Source: Emiliania huxleyi CCMP1516
Taxonomy: Eukaryota; Haptophyta; Isochrysidales; Noelaerhabdaceae
NCBI RefSeq assembly: GCF_000372725.1
Contig: NW_005199194.1
Span: 543,277-607,276, forward strand
Length of the DNA: 64,000 bases
Direction of reading: 5' to 3'
Both the position numbers and the translations under genes were made by a program. The notes beneath the pieces are model-generated. The model worked only from the letters and a program-made list of their open reading frames with translations, ran no database searches and had not been told where the DNA came from. Shown here piece after piece: positions 51,666-61,980 of the stretch (positions are counted from its first letter, which is position 1; every line of letters starts with the position of its first letter).

Positions 51666-51950
51666 ATGCGGCCGGGACGCCTCCTCCTCCTCGCCGTGCT
51701 CTGCCTAGCCGCCAACCCTGGACACGCTCTCACTCTGCTGCGCAATCTCCTCGGCCGACCCAGAACGCGCAGCAGCGCGCTCCGGTACTCAAAGGAGGCA
51801 CTGCTCGCGTCCGGCGACCCGCTACGGAACCTTCTCGGACCGCGCCGGTCGCGCGCCTCCGCTTTCGACTATGCCCGCGCCGTCCTCAAGGAGGCTCGCC
51901 CCGACGCTGGCCAGCCGCCCGAGCGAGAGGAGGCTGACTTTCAGCCCTGA
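51666..51950 (+). CDS. Small secreted or organelle protein with internal repeat, 94 residues
   Basis: Signal peptide MRPGRLLLLAVLCLAANPG with likely cleavage after GHA. The mature part is two copies of about 30 residues: LLRNLLGRPRTRSSALRYSK and PLRNLLGPRRSRASAFDYAR, each followed by EALL or AVL. Tail acidic (PPEREEADFQP). No family recognised; basic repeat plus signal suggests a secreted, lumenal or plastid peptide. Confidence 0.6.
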   Translation: MRPGRLLLLAVLCLAANPGHALTLLRNLLGRPRTRSSALRYSKEALLASGDPLRNLLGPRRSRASAFDYARAVLKEARPDAGQPPEREEADFQP

Positions 51951-52369
51951 GCAATAGCTGTGTTGGAAGCACCGTCGAGAATTAGAGCGGACCGCTGTGG
52001 CGTGAGGCGTAGCGACGCATGTATTGAGAGAAGGTATCTGAAGGCTAGAAGATTGTGGTCTCTCCGAGTGGTCACACTCGACAACTGAGTAGAGTTTCCT
52101 GTCGCGGCATATATTCGATACATGTATAGGAAGTTCCTATCGGTATTGCTCTTTTTCACCGTGCATGCGCAATCAACTTTACGACCGTCACAGCGAGAGG
52201 CCTCTGATAGATCATACGAGCATGCGCAGAGGACACACAAACATCCGACAGCGCGCCCACACAACGGGCGACATTATTGAGCGACAGGTGAGCCACACCC
52301 ACAGGGGCATAGCCTGTGCGCCGCCGCCGGCGAGGGTCCTCTGGCGCAGAGCGCGGCGCGGCGCGGGAT
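51951..52369. other. Intergenic between convergent genes
   Basis: Relatively AT-rich (about 51,960-52,300); nothing recognisable beyond possible 3' regions. Confidence 0.4.
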
Positions 52370-53505
52370 CTAGCGGCCGCTGTTGTAGTAGTCCTTGTTG
52401 GAGCCCACGTTGCCGATCTGGAGGTGCACGGGCGGGGAAAGCGGAATGAGAGAGCGGGGTGCGAGAGTGCAGGGCGCCTGCGCGGGGCTCTTGCGCGGTC
52501 GTCGGGTGTGGCGCGCGCCTTGTTGGCGAGGTACGAGTCGAGGAAGTAGGTGCCCTTGGCCTTCATCTTCTCGCGCTGCTTACGCAGGTTGTTGATGTTC
52601 TTCGCCTGGTACTTGACCTTGTCCTCGCGCTCCGCCTTGAGGTACGCCGGGTTGATGTTGCCTGCAACACACGCGAGAGCGGCGGATTAGCGGCGCCGGT
52701 CGGGCGAAATAAGGAGAGAGCGACGCGGGCGGCGTGCGGAAGGGGACGGGCGGAGAGGGGAGAGGGGAGCGGGGCGGGCGGGCGATGCGTGCCGTTGGGC
52801 AGGAAGATCGGCACGCCGTACTTGGACTTTCCTTTGGCGAGCTGGAACTTTGGGATCCAGTTGCCAAAGCCTGCGGTGAGGTTGAGAAGGGTGGGGGGGG
52901 GGGGACTCCCGTGCTCGTGGCCTCACTGGGTGGCGACGCAAGGGCGGCGGAGGGTGCGAGTTTTGTGCGGTGGTCAGAGGAGCGGCTGGCGGTGCAGCTC
53001 TGACCGTATGACTGCTCGTGCAGCGCTGCGCCGCCGGCAGGGTAGTTGGAGCCGGGGGAGAGGGGCTTGGCCTTGCCGGGCGTCTGCATCGCGGTGGGGT
53101 TCATGACGGCGGTATTGTACCCACGCGTGGCGCGAGTGTAGTCCACCGCACCCGCCGGCGACTTCTTGCCGTTGACCGTGCGCGAGACCTGTGCGAGCGT
53201 TCGAGCAGGAGGCGCAATGAGAGGTGGTGAGGTGGCGGCGAGAGCGGAAGGTGCTGATGCGAGAGTGAGATTGTGGCTTCGTCGGGCGCGGCTACGGCTC
53301 GGACGGCGCAGGGAGGTTCTGGCCGCACCTTCTTGAGCTGCTTCCCTCCCTCGGCGCCGACGCCGCGGTCAGGCGCGGTGGCGGCGGCCAGGTTCTTGAA
53401 GAAGTTCATGCTCACGTCGGCGCGCGAGGCGGCGGGGGCGAGGTCGAGGCGGAGGCCCGCGTGCGGGACGAGGGCCGAGGAGAGCGCGAGGGCAGCGGTG
53501 ATCAT
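52370..53505 (-). CDS. Plastid-targeted protein, 209 residues, five exons
   Basis: Exons 53505-53329, 53188-53005, 52870-52793, 52661-52519 and 52417-52370; frame closed. Introns 140, 134, 131 and 101 nt with donors GT, GT, GC and GC. The leader MITAALALSSALVPHAGLRL, then DLAPAASRADVSMNFF, fits signal plus transit peptide. The mature part: NFFKNLAAATAPDRGVGAEG, SRTVNGKKSPAGAVDYTRAT, LSPGSNYPAGGAALHEQSY, GFGNWIPKFQLAKGKSKYGV, PIFLPNGNINPAYLKAERE, then a basic helix and KDYYNSGR. No membrane span. Composition suggests a lumenal or stromal photosystem-associated protein, but I recognise no family. Confidence 0.75.
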
Positions 53506-53969
53506 GGAATTTGCTAGAGATCTTCGATTGAGGTTGGCACCGAGGTGGCACCAGGTACTAACTTGACACTCCCTTACAAACAAGAGAAGCTTTCTTGTCA
53601 CCTACCACTTACACATCATTTGGGGCCTGGAGCCCCTGCAGAGCCCCTACACGTCGACACATGGCACCGACGCACGGCTCAGCACTGTGTTGGTGCGCAC
53701 CTGCTCAACGAACTCTCGGTATAGCTCCGACCTCTCGGTACGTTCGAGGCTGAGCTCATGCAGGCGGTGGCGGCGGTGCGGTGGGATCACTGGTGTCCCT
53801 GCCCGCCTTCCTGCGGGCGAGGAAGAGCGCTGCCTGCTCGGCGGTGGCGAAGAGGCCGAGGGCGCCACGCCGCGAATCGAGCGGGCCGGCCAGGCGAGCC
53901 TGCTCTTCGGCCCGGGCCCGGTCGCCGAGCACACGCTCCGGCGGCTCTCCGAGCGCGCTTCAGGCTTGG

Positions 53970-54591
53970 TCGGCGATGGCCGCATCAGCGAGGCGGTCAA
54001 GACGCAGCGGCGCGTGCTACGAGCAATGGGCAAAATTGACCACCCCGACGAGCTGACCGCGCTGCACAATCTGGCAGACACTCTTTTCTCCAGGGCGAGC
54101 TGGTGGAGGTGGAGCGGCTGCAGCGAGAGCTTCTGCACCGTCAGAGAGAGAAGCTCGGCTGCTGCCACCCGGAGGCGCTCGAGACGATGGGCGTGCTGCT
54201 TCCGGTCACGCTGGCGGGGCAGGGGCGCTTCGCGCAGGCGCGACGCGCCCTTGTGTGGATCACGTCTCCTCAAGTCTCCCCCTTGGCTCAAACTTCGCTT
54301 CCGTTGGCCTCACAGGCGATGGACCTCTCGATCGAGGCGCGGCGGCAGATGGAAGAGCACCTCGGAGAGGAGCACGAGGCGCGCTAGACACGCCCCCTGC
54401 ACGCTCTCGCTTCTAACATCGCACCCACAGCTTCAGCTCGAGGCAGCGCACCCGCCCCGCACCATCATCATGAAGGCCCATCCCGACAGGTGAGCATCAC
54501 CGCGGCTGGGCTCTCCGCGATGCTGGAAGAGCACATCGAGGGCACTTTCGAGAACCTCTTCGCCGTCGAGTCGCCCCAGTACGGCGCGTGA
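53970..54591 (+). CDS. Kinesin-light-chain-type TPR protein fragment with one frameshift
   Basis: Plus strand: EAVKTQRRVLRAMGK, HPDELTALHNLADTLFS, then after a one-base slip GELVEVERLQRELLHRQREK, LGCCHPEALETMGVLLPVTL, AGQGRFAQ. This is the TPR spacing of kinesin light chain/NB-ARC-TPR proteins (HPxTLxxxxNLAxxLxxxGxxxEAexlxrexL). Adding one C to CTCCAGG at about 54,092 restores the frame exactly. Following pieces AMDLSIEARRQMEEHLGEEH and LEEHIEGTFENLFAVESPQ need GC-AG introns from 54,241 and about 54,385; the last junction is unresolved. The 5' end is unclear; 53,687-53,970 on plus is open but weak. Confidence 0.55.
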
Positions 54592-55301
54592 GGAGTGGAA
54601 TTATTGAGTTTCATTGTTTGGCGTGTGTGTTTCTGTGGGAGATGCGCGGGCGGGACTTGGTGTGTTTTGACCGGCCCTGCTCGACGAGACACGGTGGATC
54701 ATGGCGATGGGGAGACCGAGAGACGCATGACGGGGTCTATGACTGCTGGGGCTCCGCATCTCAACTAGTGTTCTGATCGATGTAACATCTTAACATGCGT
54801 GTTCACAAAAACTCGCAAGCCCAAGAGCGCCAAATCGCACGCCATCGCCAAGCCCCAAGCCCAACCGCCAAAAGCCGGAAAAAAAGCCAAAACGCATCAG
54901 GTGCAACGGCAACGGCCAACGCGCCGCGCGCTGGATCCCTGGGACTTTTCCCACACAGCCAGCGGGCTGCCACACACCCTGAGTTGGCGTACACATAACT
55001 CAAGGCCGCGCCCCCCCCCTGTCGCCTCTCCCACCCCAGCCAAGGTGCCGAAGGAACAAACAAGGGCACAACAACACAACAGACGACAGGGGCGAGCGCG
55101 TGTAAATAAATAAATAAAACGGGCACGCCAAACGAGGGGTGGGAGAAGGACAGGCGCGTAAGAAAGAAAGAAAACAGACAACCCCAGACGAGGGATGGGG
55201 GAGGAGGACAGGGTCCCCACCTGCACGAGCAGGATTTTGGAAGGACGATCAGGAAAGGCGCGTGTTGTGCGGGGATTATTTTCGAAGTCTTTTTCTCGTA
55301 G
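54592..55301. other. Intergenic with AAAGAAAG/ACAGACAACC repeats
   Basis: 55,105-55,215 has two diverged copies of a GAAAGAAAACAGACAACCCC, GACGAGGGATGGGGGAGGAC unit; further copies follow the next gene (56.80-56.92 and 57.12-57.18 kb). No gene seen. Confidence 0.6.
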
Positions 55302-56750
55302 ATGTCCACCCCTCCGCGCCGCCGCTCGCGCCGCCTCACCACCGCCGCCACCGCCGCCCCCTCGCCAGACACGCCGCCGCCCGCACGCCTCCTCGACCTC
55401 CCCACGGAGCTCCTCGAGCGCGCCCTCTCTCACTGCGACCCCGCCGACATCGCTCGCGTCGCGGCCGTCTCGCTGCTCTTTCACGCCTCGCTTGCGCTGG
55501 AGGGCATCCGCTTGTGGGCGCAAGAGCGCGGCTTCGAGCTGCCGGCGCTGCCAGAGGGTGAGGGCTGCCCCGTGCGGTGGCTGTGCTATTCGGCGCTGCT
55601 GTGCGAGGCCAGCCCGCCGGCGAGGGCGGCCGCAGGATATTGGCACAGCCTCTTCATCGACGGCGAGGGGCGGCTCTCGTCGTGCGGCGCTGCGGAGCAC
55701 ATCCGTGCTTACATCCGTGCTTACGTCCCAGGCCTCCTTGGGCACGGCGAGGAAGTGACGTGGCTCAACACGCCGACCCGCCTTGCGTCGACGCTGGGCG
55801 GCGAGCGCGCCGTGAGCGTGTCGGCTGGAAAGTACCACAGCCTCGCCCTCGCCGCCGACGGCGCCGTCTGGAGCTGGGGCGGTGGAGCCTATGGCGAGCT
55901 GGGCCACGGCGACGAGGAGCAGCAGCTTCAGCCAAAGAAGGTCGAGGCCTTGGCTGGCCAGCGCGTCGTCGCCGTGTCGGCTGCGGAGTACCACAGCCTC
56001 GCCCTCACCGCCGATGGCGCTGTCTGGAGCTGGGGCAATGGATACCATGGCAAGCTGGGCCACGGCGACCAGCAGAACCAGCTGCTGCCGAAGAAGGTCG
56101 AGGCCTTCGCAGGGCGGCGCGTCGCCGCTGTGTCGGCTGGACTCGCGCACAGCCTCGCCATCGCCGCCGACGGCAGCGTCTGGAGCTGGGGCGGTAATGC
56201 CGGTGGCAAGCTGGGCCACGGCGACACGCAGAGCCAGCTGCTGCCGAAGAAGATCGAGGCCTTGACTGGCCAGCGCGTCGTCGCTGTGTCGGCTGGAGGC
56301 GACCACAGCATCTCCCTCACCGCCGACGGAGCCGTCTGGAGCTGGGGCCAGGGAGCCTTTGGCAAGCTGGGCCACGGCGACGTGCAGCGCCAGCTGCTGC
56401 CGAAGAAGATCGAGGCCTTTGCTGACCAGCGCGTCGTCGCCGTGTCGGCTGGGCCCCACCACAGCTTCACCCTCACCGCCGACGGCGCTGTCTGGAGCTG
56501 GGGCAGTGGAGGCTGCGGCAAGCTGGGCCACGGCGACGTGCAGCGCCAGCTGCTGCCGAAGAAGGTCGACGCCTTTGCTGGCCAGCGCGTCATCGCTATC
56601 TCGGCGGGAGATGCGCACAGCCTCGTCATCACCGCCGACGGCGCTGTCTTTGCCTGGGGCCAGGGCGAGGACGGCTGCCTAGGCCACGGCGAGGACCTGT
56701 CGAACCAGCTGCTGCCCAAGAAGATCGAGGCTAAGGCGCCGGGCCAGTGA
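55302..56750 (+). CDS. F-box/RCC1-repeat protein
   Basis: Single exon, 482 residues. Residues about 29-70 form an F-box-like motif (LLDLPTELLERALSHCDPAD). From about 150 on there are six or seven RCC1 repeats of about 52 residues with the core SAGxxHSLALTADGAVWSWG and GKLGHGDxQxQLLPKKVEA, enough for a seven-bladed propeller. F-box plus beta-propeller suggests a substrate adaptor of an SCF ubiquitin ligase; the propeller could instead bind chromatin or a GTPase. The near-identity of repeats at DNA level suggests recent expansion or gene conversion. Flanked on both sides by the same AAAGAAAG-type repeats. Confidence 0.9.
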   Translation: MSTPPRRRSRRLTTAATAAPSPDTPPPARLLDLPTELLERALSHCDPADIARVAAVSLLFHASLALEGIRLWAQERGFELPALPEGEGCPVRWLCYSALLCEASPPARAAAGYWHSLFIDGEGRLSSCGAAEHIRAYIRAYVPGLLGHGEEVTWLNTPTRLASTLGGERAVSVSAGKYHSLALAADGAVWSWGGGAYGELGHGDEEQQLQPKKVEALAGQRVVAVSAAEYHSLALTADGAVWSWGNGYHGKLGHGDQQNQLLPKKVEAFAGRRVAAVSAGLAHSLAIAADGSVWSWGGNAGGKLGHGDTQSQLLPKKIEALTGQRVVAVSAGGDHSISLTADGAVWSWGQGAFGKLGHGDVQRQLLPKKIEAFADQRVVAVSAGPHHSFTLTADGAVWSWGSGGCGKLGHGDVQRQLLPKKVDAFAGQRVIAISAGDAHSLVITADGAVFAWGQGEDGCLGHGEDLSNQLLPKKIEAKAPGQ

Positions 56751-56799
56751 GAGGGGAATCGTGAGATCGCGAGCTGCAAGTCTTTCTCTGTGCTAATGT

Positions 56800-57180
56800 G
56801 CCTAAAAGAAAGAAAGAAAGAAAACAGACACGCCAAACGAGGGATGGGACGAGGACAATAAAGAAAGAAAGAAAGAAAACAGACAACCCAAGGGAGGGAT
56901 GTGGGAGGACGGCACGCCGCCACCACACAGGGATTTTACGGAGAGGTGTGTGGTGCGCTATCCGTCGCCCACCCTAGGGAGTCTGCCTCTTCCTATCTCT
57001 CTTCGCAGTCTCTCGCTGATTCTCGCTGCAACCTTCATGCCACCACGCGGTCGTCCCACCCTCGTCGTTCTCTCCCTTGTCACTTCCTCCTCTGTCGCGT
57101 TGTTCTCTTCTGCCCCGGACGAGGACAATAAAGAAAGAAAGAAAACAGGCAACCCAAGGGAGGGACGAGGACAATGTGCC
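56800..57180. repeat. Dispersed AAAGAAAG...ACAGACAACCCAAGGGAGGG units
   Basis: Copies at about 56,806-56,865, 56,866-56,915 and 57,120-57,170, related to those at 55,105-55,215. The F-box/RCC1 gene is thus bracketed by direct repeats. Confidence 0.8.
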
Positions 57181-57230
57181 TGTGTTGTGTAGGGTCTCAG
57201 ATTTTTTTCTTCGTTCCACTGTTCTCCGAA

Positions 57231-58576
57231 ATGGCGCAGGCCAGCTCTGCCGACGGAAGCGTCGCCCTAAATCTGAACGAGCCCGCCGATCCGGTGCTCC
57301 AGGGCCTGGCCAGCGCGGGTCACAGCGAGTATGTCCGCCTCTACACCGCCGCGGCCACCGCCCGGCGCGAAAACACGCTCGCGGCCGTCGAAGCACTCGG
57401 CGCCGTCCAGCGCGCACCTTGCGTCGACCGCGCGGGCCGTCCGGTGTTCCTCTTCTACCCGTCGCGGCTCGCGGCGGGCGGCGCGAGCGGCGTCACGCTT
57501 GAGCGCGTCACCGCCCACGCGCTGCTGCTCATGCACGAGCACGTCGTCGCTCGGGGCGGCGAGTACGCAGTCGTGTGGGTGACAAACAACCTCGAGCCGG
57601 ACGAGCTCGGTTGGCGGTGGTTCGTGTCGACGTACCGCATGGTGCCGCACGCGTACCACAAGCAGATGCGCTCCCTCGCCGTCGTCCACCCGGCTGTCTC
57701 GACGCGGCTGACGCTGCTCGCGCTGTCGTACCTGCTTCGGGCCAGCTTTTGGGACAAGCTGGTGTACGCGGACCGGGTGGAGTTCCTGGATGAGGTGGTG
57801 CTCCCGGCCGCTCTCTCGTTCTCTCTCACCCCCAGCGCAGCCACACTCACACAGCCAGGGGCTCGGACTAGATACCGGCGCGGTATGGGTGGACGCGGAA
57901 GAGAAGATGACGGCACCGCGCTGGAGCGACACACAGACACACACACTCAAAAAGACGCCCGGGTCACGCTTCCTTGCCCGACCGGCGCGAGGCCGCTGGC
58001 GGGACATGCACATGCACATGCACATGCACATGCACATGCACATGCACATGCACATGCGCATGCGCATGCACATGCACATGCACATGCACATGCACATGCA
58101 CATGCACATGCGCATGTAGGTGGTGGAGAGCGTGGCGGCGTTGAACCTGCCCGCCGGCCTGCTCGAGTCCGACCGCTTCCTGGAACCTCCTAGGCACCTT
58201 CTAGGAACCGTCTAGGAACCTTCTAGGCCTGCTCGAGTACGACCGCTTCCTCGACCGCGAGATGGCCGCCACCACCGCACAGGCGGAGGGGCACGCCGGC
58301 GGGTTCGGCCTCGGCGCGGCGCTCGGCGGCGGCGGAGGGCTCGGGCTCGGCTTTGGCGGCGGCGGCGGAGCGATGGGCGGGCCTGGCGGCGACCCGCTCG
58401 GCATCGCCCACGGAGCGCGCTTCGAGGAGTGGCGCGCCGAGGAGCGGCGCAAGGAGGGCGGCGGCGCGGGCGGCGGCGGCGCGGGCGGCGGCGGCGCGGC
58501 ACAGGCGCAGCCGTACAACCGCGAGCTCAATCGCGACGACGAGGAGGAGGAGAGCGAGGAGGAGGAGGAGGCGTGA
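57231..58576 (+). CDS. CRAL-TRIO/BCH-like domain protein
   Basis: Exons 57231-57794, 58120-58156 and 58227-58576 give 316 residues; frame closed. The N-terminal domain has AGRPVFLFYPSRLAAG, LLLMHEHVVARGGEYAVVWV, STYRMVPHAYHKQMRSLAVV, HPAVSTRLTLLALSYLLRAS, FWDKLVYADRVEFLDE. This is the layout of BCH/CRAL-TRIO-2 domains of BNIP2-, GDAP2- and RhoGAP-type proteins, which bind lipids or small GTPases. A Gly-rich segment and an acidic tail (DDEEEESEEEEEA) follow. Intron 1 (325 nt, GT-AG) holds an inverted repeat B copy and a CATGCA tract. Intron 2 (70 nt, GC-AG) starts with a copy of the next exon's first 24 nt, with one difference. Confidence 0.8.
57849..57947 (-). repeat. Repeat B copy 3, diverged and inverted, in a BCH-gene intron
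   Basis: On minus it reads TGTGTCTGTGTGTCGCTC, CGTCCACCCATACCGCG and GTCCGAG in the same order as copies 1 and 2, with several differences between these blocks. Confidence 0.7.
58004..58114. repeat. (CATGCA)n microsatellite
   Basis: About 110 bp, alternating CATGCA with a few CGCATG variants, in intron 1 of the BCH-like gene. Confidence 0.95.
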
Positions 58577-59604
58577 TGCCGCGGGTGCCACGCTGTCACG
58601 CGGTTGCGGGAGTGCCTCGGCGTGCCCGTTCACCGCCCCCGGTGGAGGGCCCACCGCGCTGCCACCGCGCCACGGAACCGCGCTGCGGGAGGTGAGTGGT
58701 GACTGATCGCCTGACTTCTGGGGTCTGTGGAGTGTGGGCGGTCTACCGCGGCGCCGGCGCCGGGTGCCGGGAACGGGCTCGCCGTCGGGCGGGACCGGGA
58801 AGTGGACCGGGAGAGAGCTGAGAGAGGAGACCGCCTCCACTTTGCACAGTGACACAGCCCCACGCAGTGGAGTCTCATTCACACTCGCTCGCTCAGGACT
58901 TTCTTTTCCTACACCCGTAGCCGTACACGCAACAGCCAACAGGCCCCAACACAGCAACACGGGTCACGGCTTTACCGGTTTACGAATATTACGTTTACCC
59001 CGCCTGCCGCTGCCCGCTTGAGAGGCTTGTGGCTTGACCTTGACGCGCTTTTTGACATTTGAGAACAGTCCTCGTTCCGAACAATATAGCCAAGACTACA
59101 GTCTACTTTACATGCCGAGATGATGCGCATGAGATCTGGACGCGGCACACAACACAGACGGGGTGTGCACACGTCGACAACCATGCACAGAGACAGAACG
59201 CTCTCTCAGTCCCTCGCGACGTAACGCAGCACAGACGGGGGATCGGCCGCCACAATTAGGGGGGGCAGCACAGACGCGACACAGAGGAGAGTGTCAAAAG
59301 TGTTGTTCCGGTGGGCGAATCACCCACGATCTCGAGCCATCGTCCGCTCTGGTGGTCTGCGCGCGCGGTGCGACCCACGGGCGCAGCCGTCGCTCTATCT
59401 ATCAGCGCTGGGGTTGCGTGTGCGGCGCACTCGACGCGCGCATCCATCGTCGCGCGCGGGCGGGGGGGAAGGAGGTGTGGCTCCCGCGCCTCCCTTCCTC
59501 CCACCCCTCCCATATCGGGCATTAGATCAACAAGGCCGGGGGGCGGCGGCCCGGTAGCTCCCGCCCCCTCTCCCTCCCATCGCCCGGCCAGCCGCCAGCG
59601 CCTC
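58577..59604. other. Intergenic, no supported gene
   Basis: Between convergent genes. Open frames on both strands, none with recognisable features. Confidence 0.4.
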
Positions 59605-61645
59605 TCAGCAAGCGACGGCGGGCATGACGGGCTCCGCCGGCATCACCGGCTCCGCCCGCATGAGCGGCTCCGCCGGCCCGCGCGGGTCGGGGCGGACGGC
59701 CACGTGCTGCCGCTTTGGCGACGAGTCGCACGAGCGCCGCTCGTCGCACAGCCCGAGGTCGCTCATGACGCAGTCAGAGCCGTTGTCGGCGTGTAGGTCG
59801 GCGGTGCTCACGGTGCGCACGCCGGAGACGGAGCCCGACTCGCTGGACGAGTCGGAGCACGTGTCGTCGCCCAGGCTCAGCCGGCTGGGCGGCGCGTACC
59901 GCACCTCCGCCGCCGACAGCTCCGTCGGCGCCAGCTCCTTGGAGACGCGGCGCTTGCGGCCGCCCGCCGCGCTCTTCCGCTGCTGCTCCTTCTCCCACTT
60001 GAGCAGGGTCGTGCCCGCGGCCGACGGCCTGCAATCGGGAGGCGCGAGGGCGGCGGGGGTGAGGGGGCGGCGGTGGAGGCGTGGGGTGGCACGGGGAGGA
60101 GGGGGGAGAGGCGCGCGCCAAATCCGCGGCGGCCGGAACGAGCGTCCAGAACGGCTCTTGCGCTCGGGCTCCTTCTCCTCGGGCGAGTCGGAGATGTCGA
60201 GCTCGGCGGTCGTCGCCGTGCTGTGCGACGAGCTCGACTCGACCCGCCGCAGCGGGCTCGGCGTGGGCTTGGCCGGCGCGCCGCCCTCAGCGCCGAGCGC
60301 CGGGACGGCTGGCATGACCGGCATGTGCCGCTTCTGCAGTGCGGTGACGGCGGCGAGTGCCTCGTTGGCGGCGGCCTCATCAGTGAGCCCCGCCTCGCGC
60401 ATCGCCTGCGCGCAGTCCAGCGCGAAGTCGTCCAGCGCGCCGCCGCACAGCTCCGCCAGCGGAACGGCCCCTTGCTTGCTCTTCTTTCCCTGCACGGGCA
60501 GGCGTGAGAGGGGGGGGAGGGGTGAGGCGTGCTGGCGGCAGAACGAGCCGCCGGCAGTGAACGCGTGAGCGCCGCAGCACGCTTCGTCGGCCGCGAGCCC
60601 CACCCGCGGCGGGCAGCGCCGGGAGCACAAAACCGGCGCGCGGCCGCCCGCGGAGTGTGCGTGTAGAGGCTGAGCGGGGTGTGGTCGGGCGCACCTTCCC
60701 GTCGGCTGAGCGCGAGCCATTTTCGCCGAGGGCGAGCCCAAACCAGAGCAGCGTCTCGATGGCGGCGGCGCACGTGGACGGGTCGGTGTGCTTGGCCGCG
60801 CCCCTCCCCGGCGGCGCCGGCCCGTCGAAGCCGAGCGGCGGCTCGCCCGCGTCCGCCCTGCCGCCGCCGCCGCCCTCCTCGGCGGCGACGCGCAGGTTTG
60901 AAGAATAGGCCGCCGCGCGGATCCGGGAGCGGACCATGGCGAGGTCCGCGTCGCGGAGGACGCGCCGGCTGCCCGCGCCCCCGCTCCCGTCGTCGAGGAC
61001 CTGCGAATCGGAGAGGCGGGGAGGGCTGGGGCGGTTAGGCGCCACCACCGTTCAAGCGCCGCCGTTCAAGCGCTGGAGGGTGGAGGGGTTGCGAGAGGGG
61101 AGGTGGGGCGCGGAGGTGGACGCGGCGGGCCGGGCTGCTGGCGAGCGGCGTTCGCCGCCGCACGCGCGGCCCGGAGCGGTCGCGCGGTTCCGCCCGCTCG
61201 CCGCGGGAGGGTGGTGCGGAGGCAGTCGCAGCCGGCGGGTGATTGCACAGGGCGGAGCGCACCAGAGCGTCCGACCCCTCCCCCTCGAGCCTCACGAGCG
61301 GCCGGTCGCGGTCGAGGCACTTGGAGAGTATCCCGCTGAAGCACTTGTCGTGCTCCGTCGCTCGCACCCGGCTGTCGGCGTCGCGCGCAGACCGCGCGCT
61401 GTACCGCTGCGCGCTGAGATCGTTTGTTCTCTGCGCGGCGGTAACAGACGCGGGTGAGAGCTGATGGTGCTGCGCGAGCGCCGTCGCGAGACGGGGGAGG
61501 CGGGAAGGGGGGAGGGGAACTCGCGCGCCTGCATGTCTGCGTCCAGCAGGTGAAAGTACTCACAGTACTGCACCCACCCCTCCACCCTGGCAGCGAGCGA
61601 GCTGTCGGCCGGCGACGCCGGCGGCGGCTGGACGTGGGCCGGCAT
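59605..61645 (-). CDS. Unrecognised Ser/Lys-rich, probably nuclear protein
   Basis: Exon 1 61645-61529 (MPAHVQPPPASPADSS, VEGWVQYCEYFHLLDADMQ), exon 2 from 61404 (RYSARSARDADSRVRATEHD, CFSGILSKCLDRDRPLVRL), exon 3 61000-60695 (VLDDGSGG, DADLAMVRSRIRAAAYSSNL, TCAAAIETLLWFGLALGENG), exon 4 60489 to about 60,120 (KKSKQGAVPLAELCGGALDD, EALAAVTALQKRHMPVMP, DISDSPEEKEPERKSRSGRS), exon 5 about 60,024-59605 (TTLLKWEKEQQRKSAAGGRK, DDTCSDSSSESGS, then AEPVMP repeats). Introns 1 and 4 appear to use GC donors; the end of exon 2 is unresolved. Basic KR clusters and many Ser/acidic blocks suggest a phosphorylated nuclear protein. No family recognised. Confidence 0.6.
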
Positions 61646-61871
61646 TCAGCGGCTTGCCGCTGGAGGAGCACGGGGCGAGGCGTCTGTCGGGCGGGGCGGA
61701 GGGGCTCAGGCGCCGAGCGATGGCCCGTGGGCGCCGCGGCGAAGTCGCGTACCTCCAATACGAGTGGCAGAGCGACCACGATGTGTGGGGCTCGTCAAGT
61801 GGGTCCGAGCTCCCGATCTGGAAATATTGAGAAGACCTCTCGAATATTGAAATTAGCGTTCTCTTTTTTTT

Positions 61872-61877
<6 letters not shown>

Positions 61878-61968
<91 letters not shown>

Positions 61969-61980
61969 CTCTCTCTCTCT
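61878..61980. repeat. (CT)n homopyrimidine tract
   Basis: About 100 bp of CT dinucleotides, upstream of the minus-strand gene and before the 89-bp satellite. Confidence 0.95.

Noticed and set aside
54097..54100. Intron ending at CTTTTCTCCAG as cause of the TPR frame change
   Set aside because: The acceptor looks good, but no donor leaves the TPR consensus intact; one missing C restores HNLADTLFSQGEL exactly.
53647..54291. 214-residue minus ORF across the TPR gene
   Set aside because: The plus strand shows TPR consensus spacing; the minus frame is its shadow.
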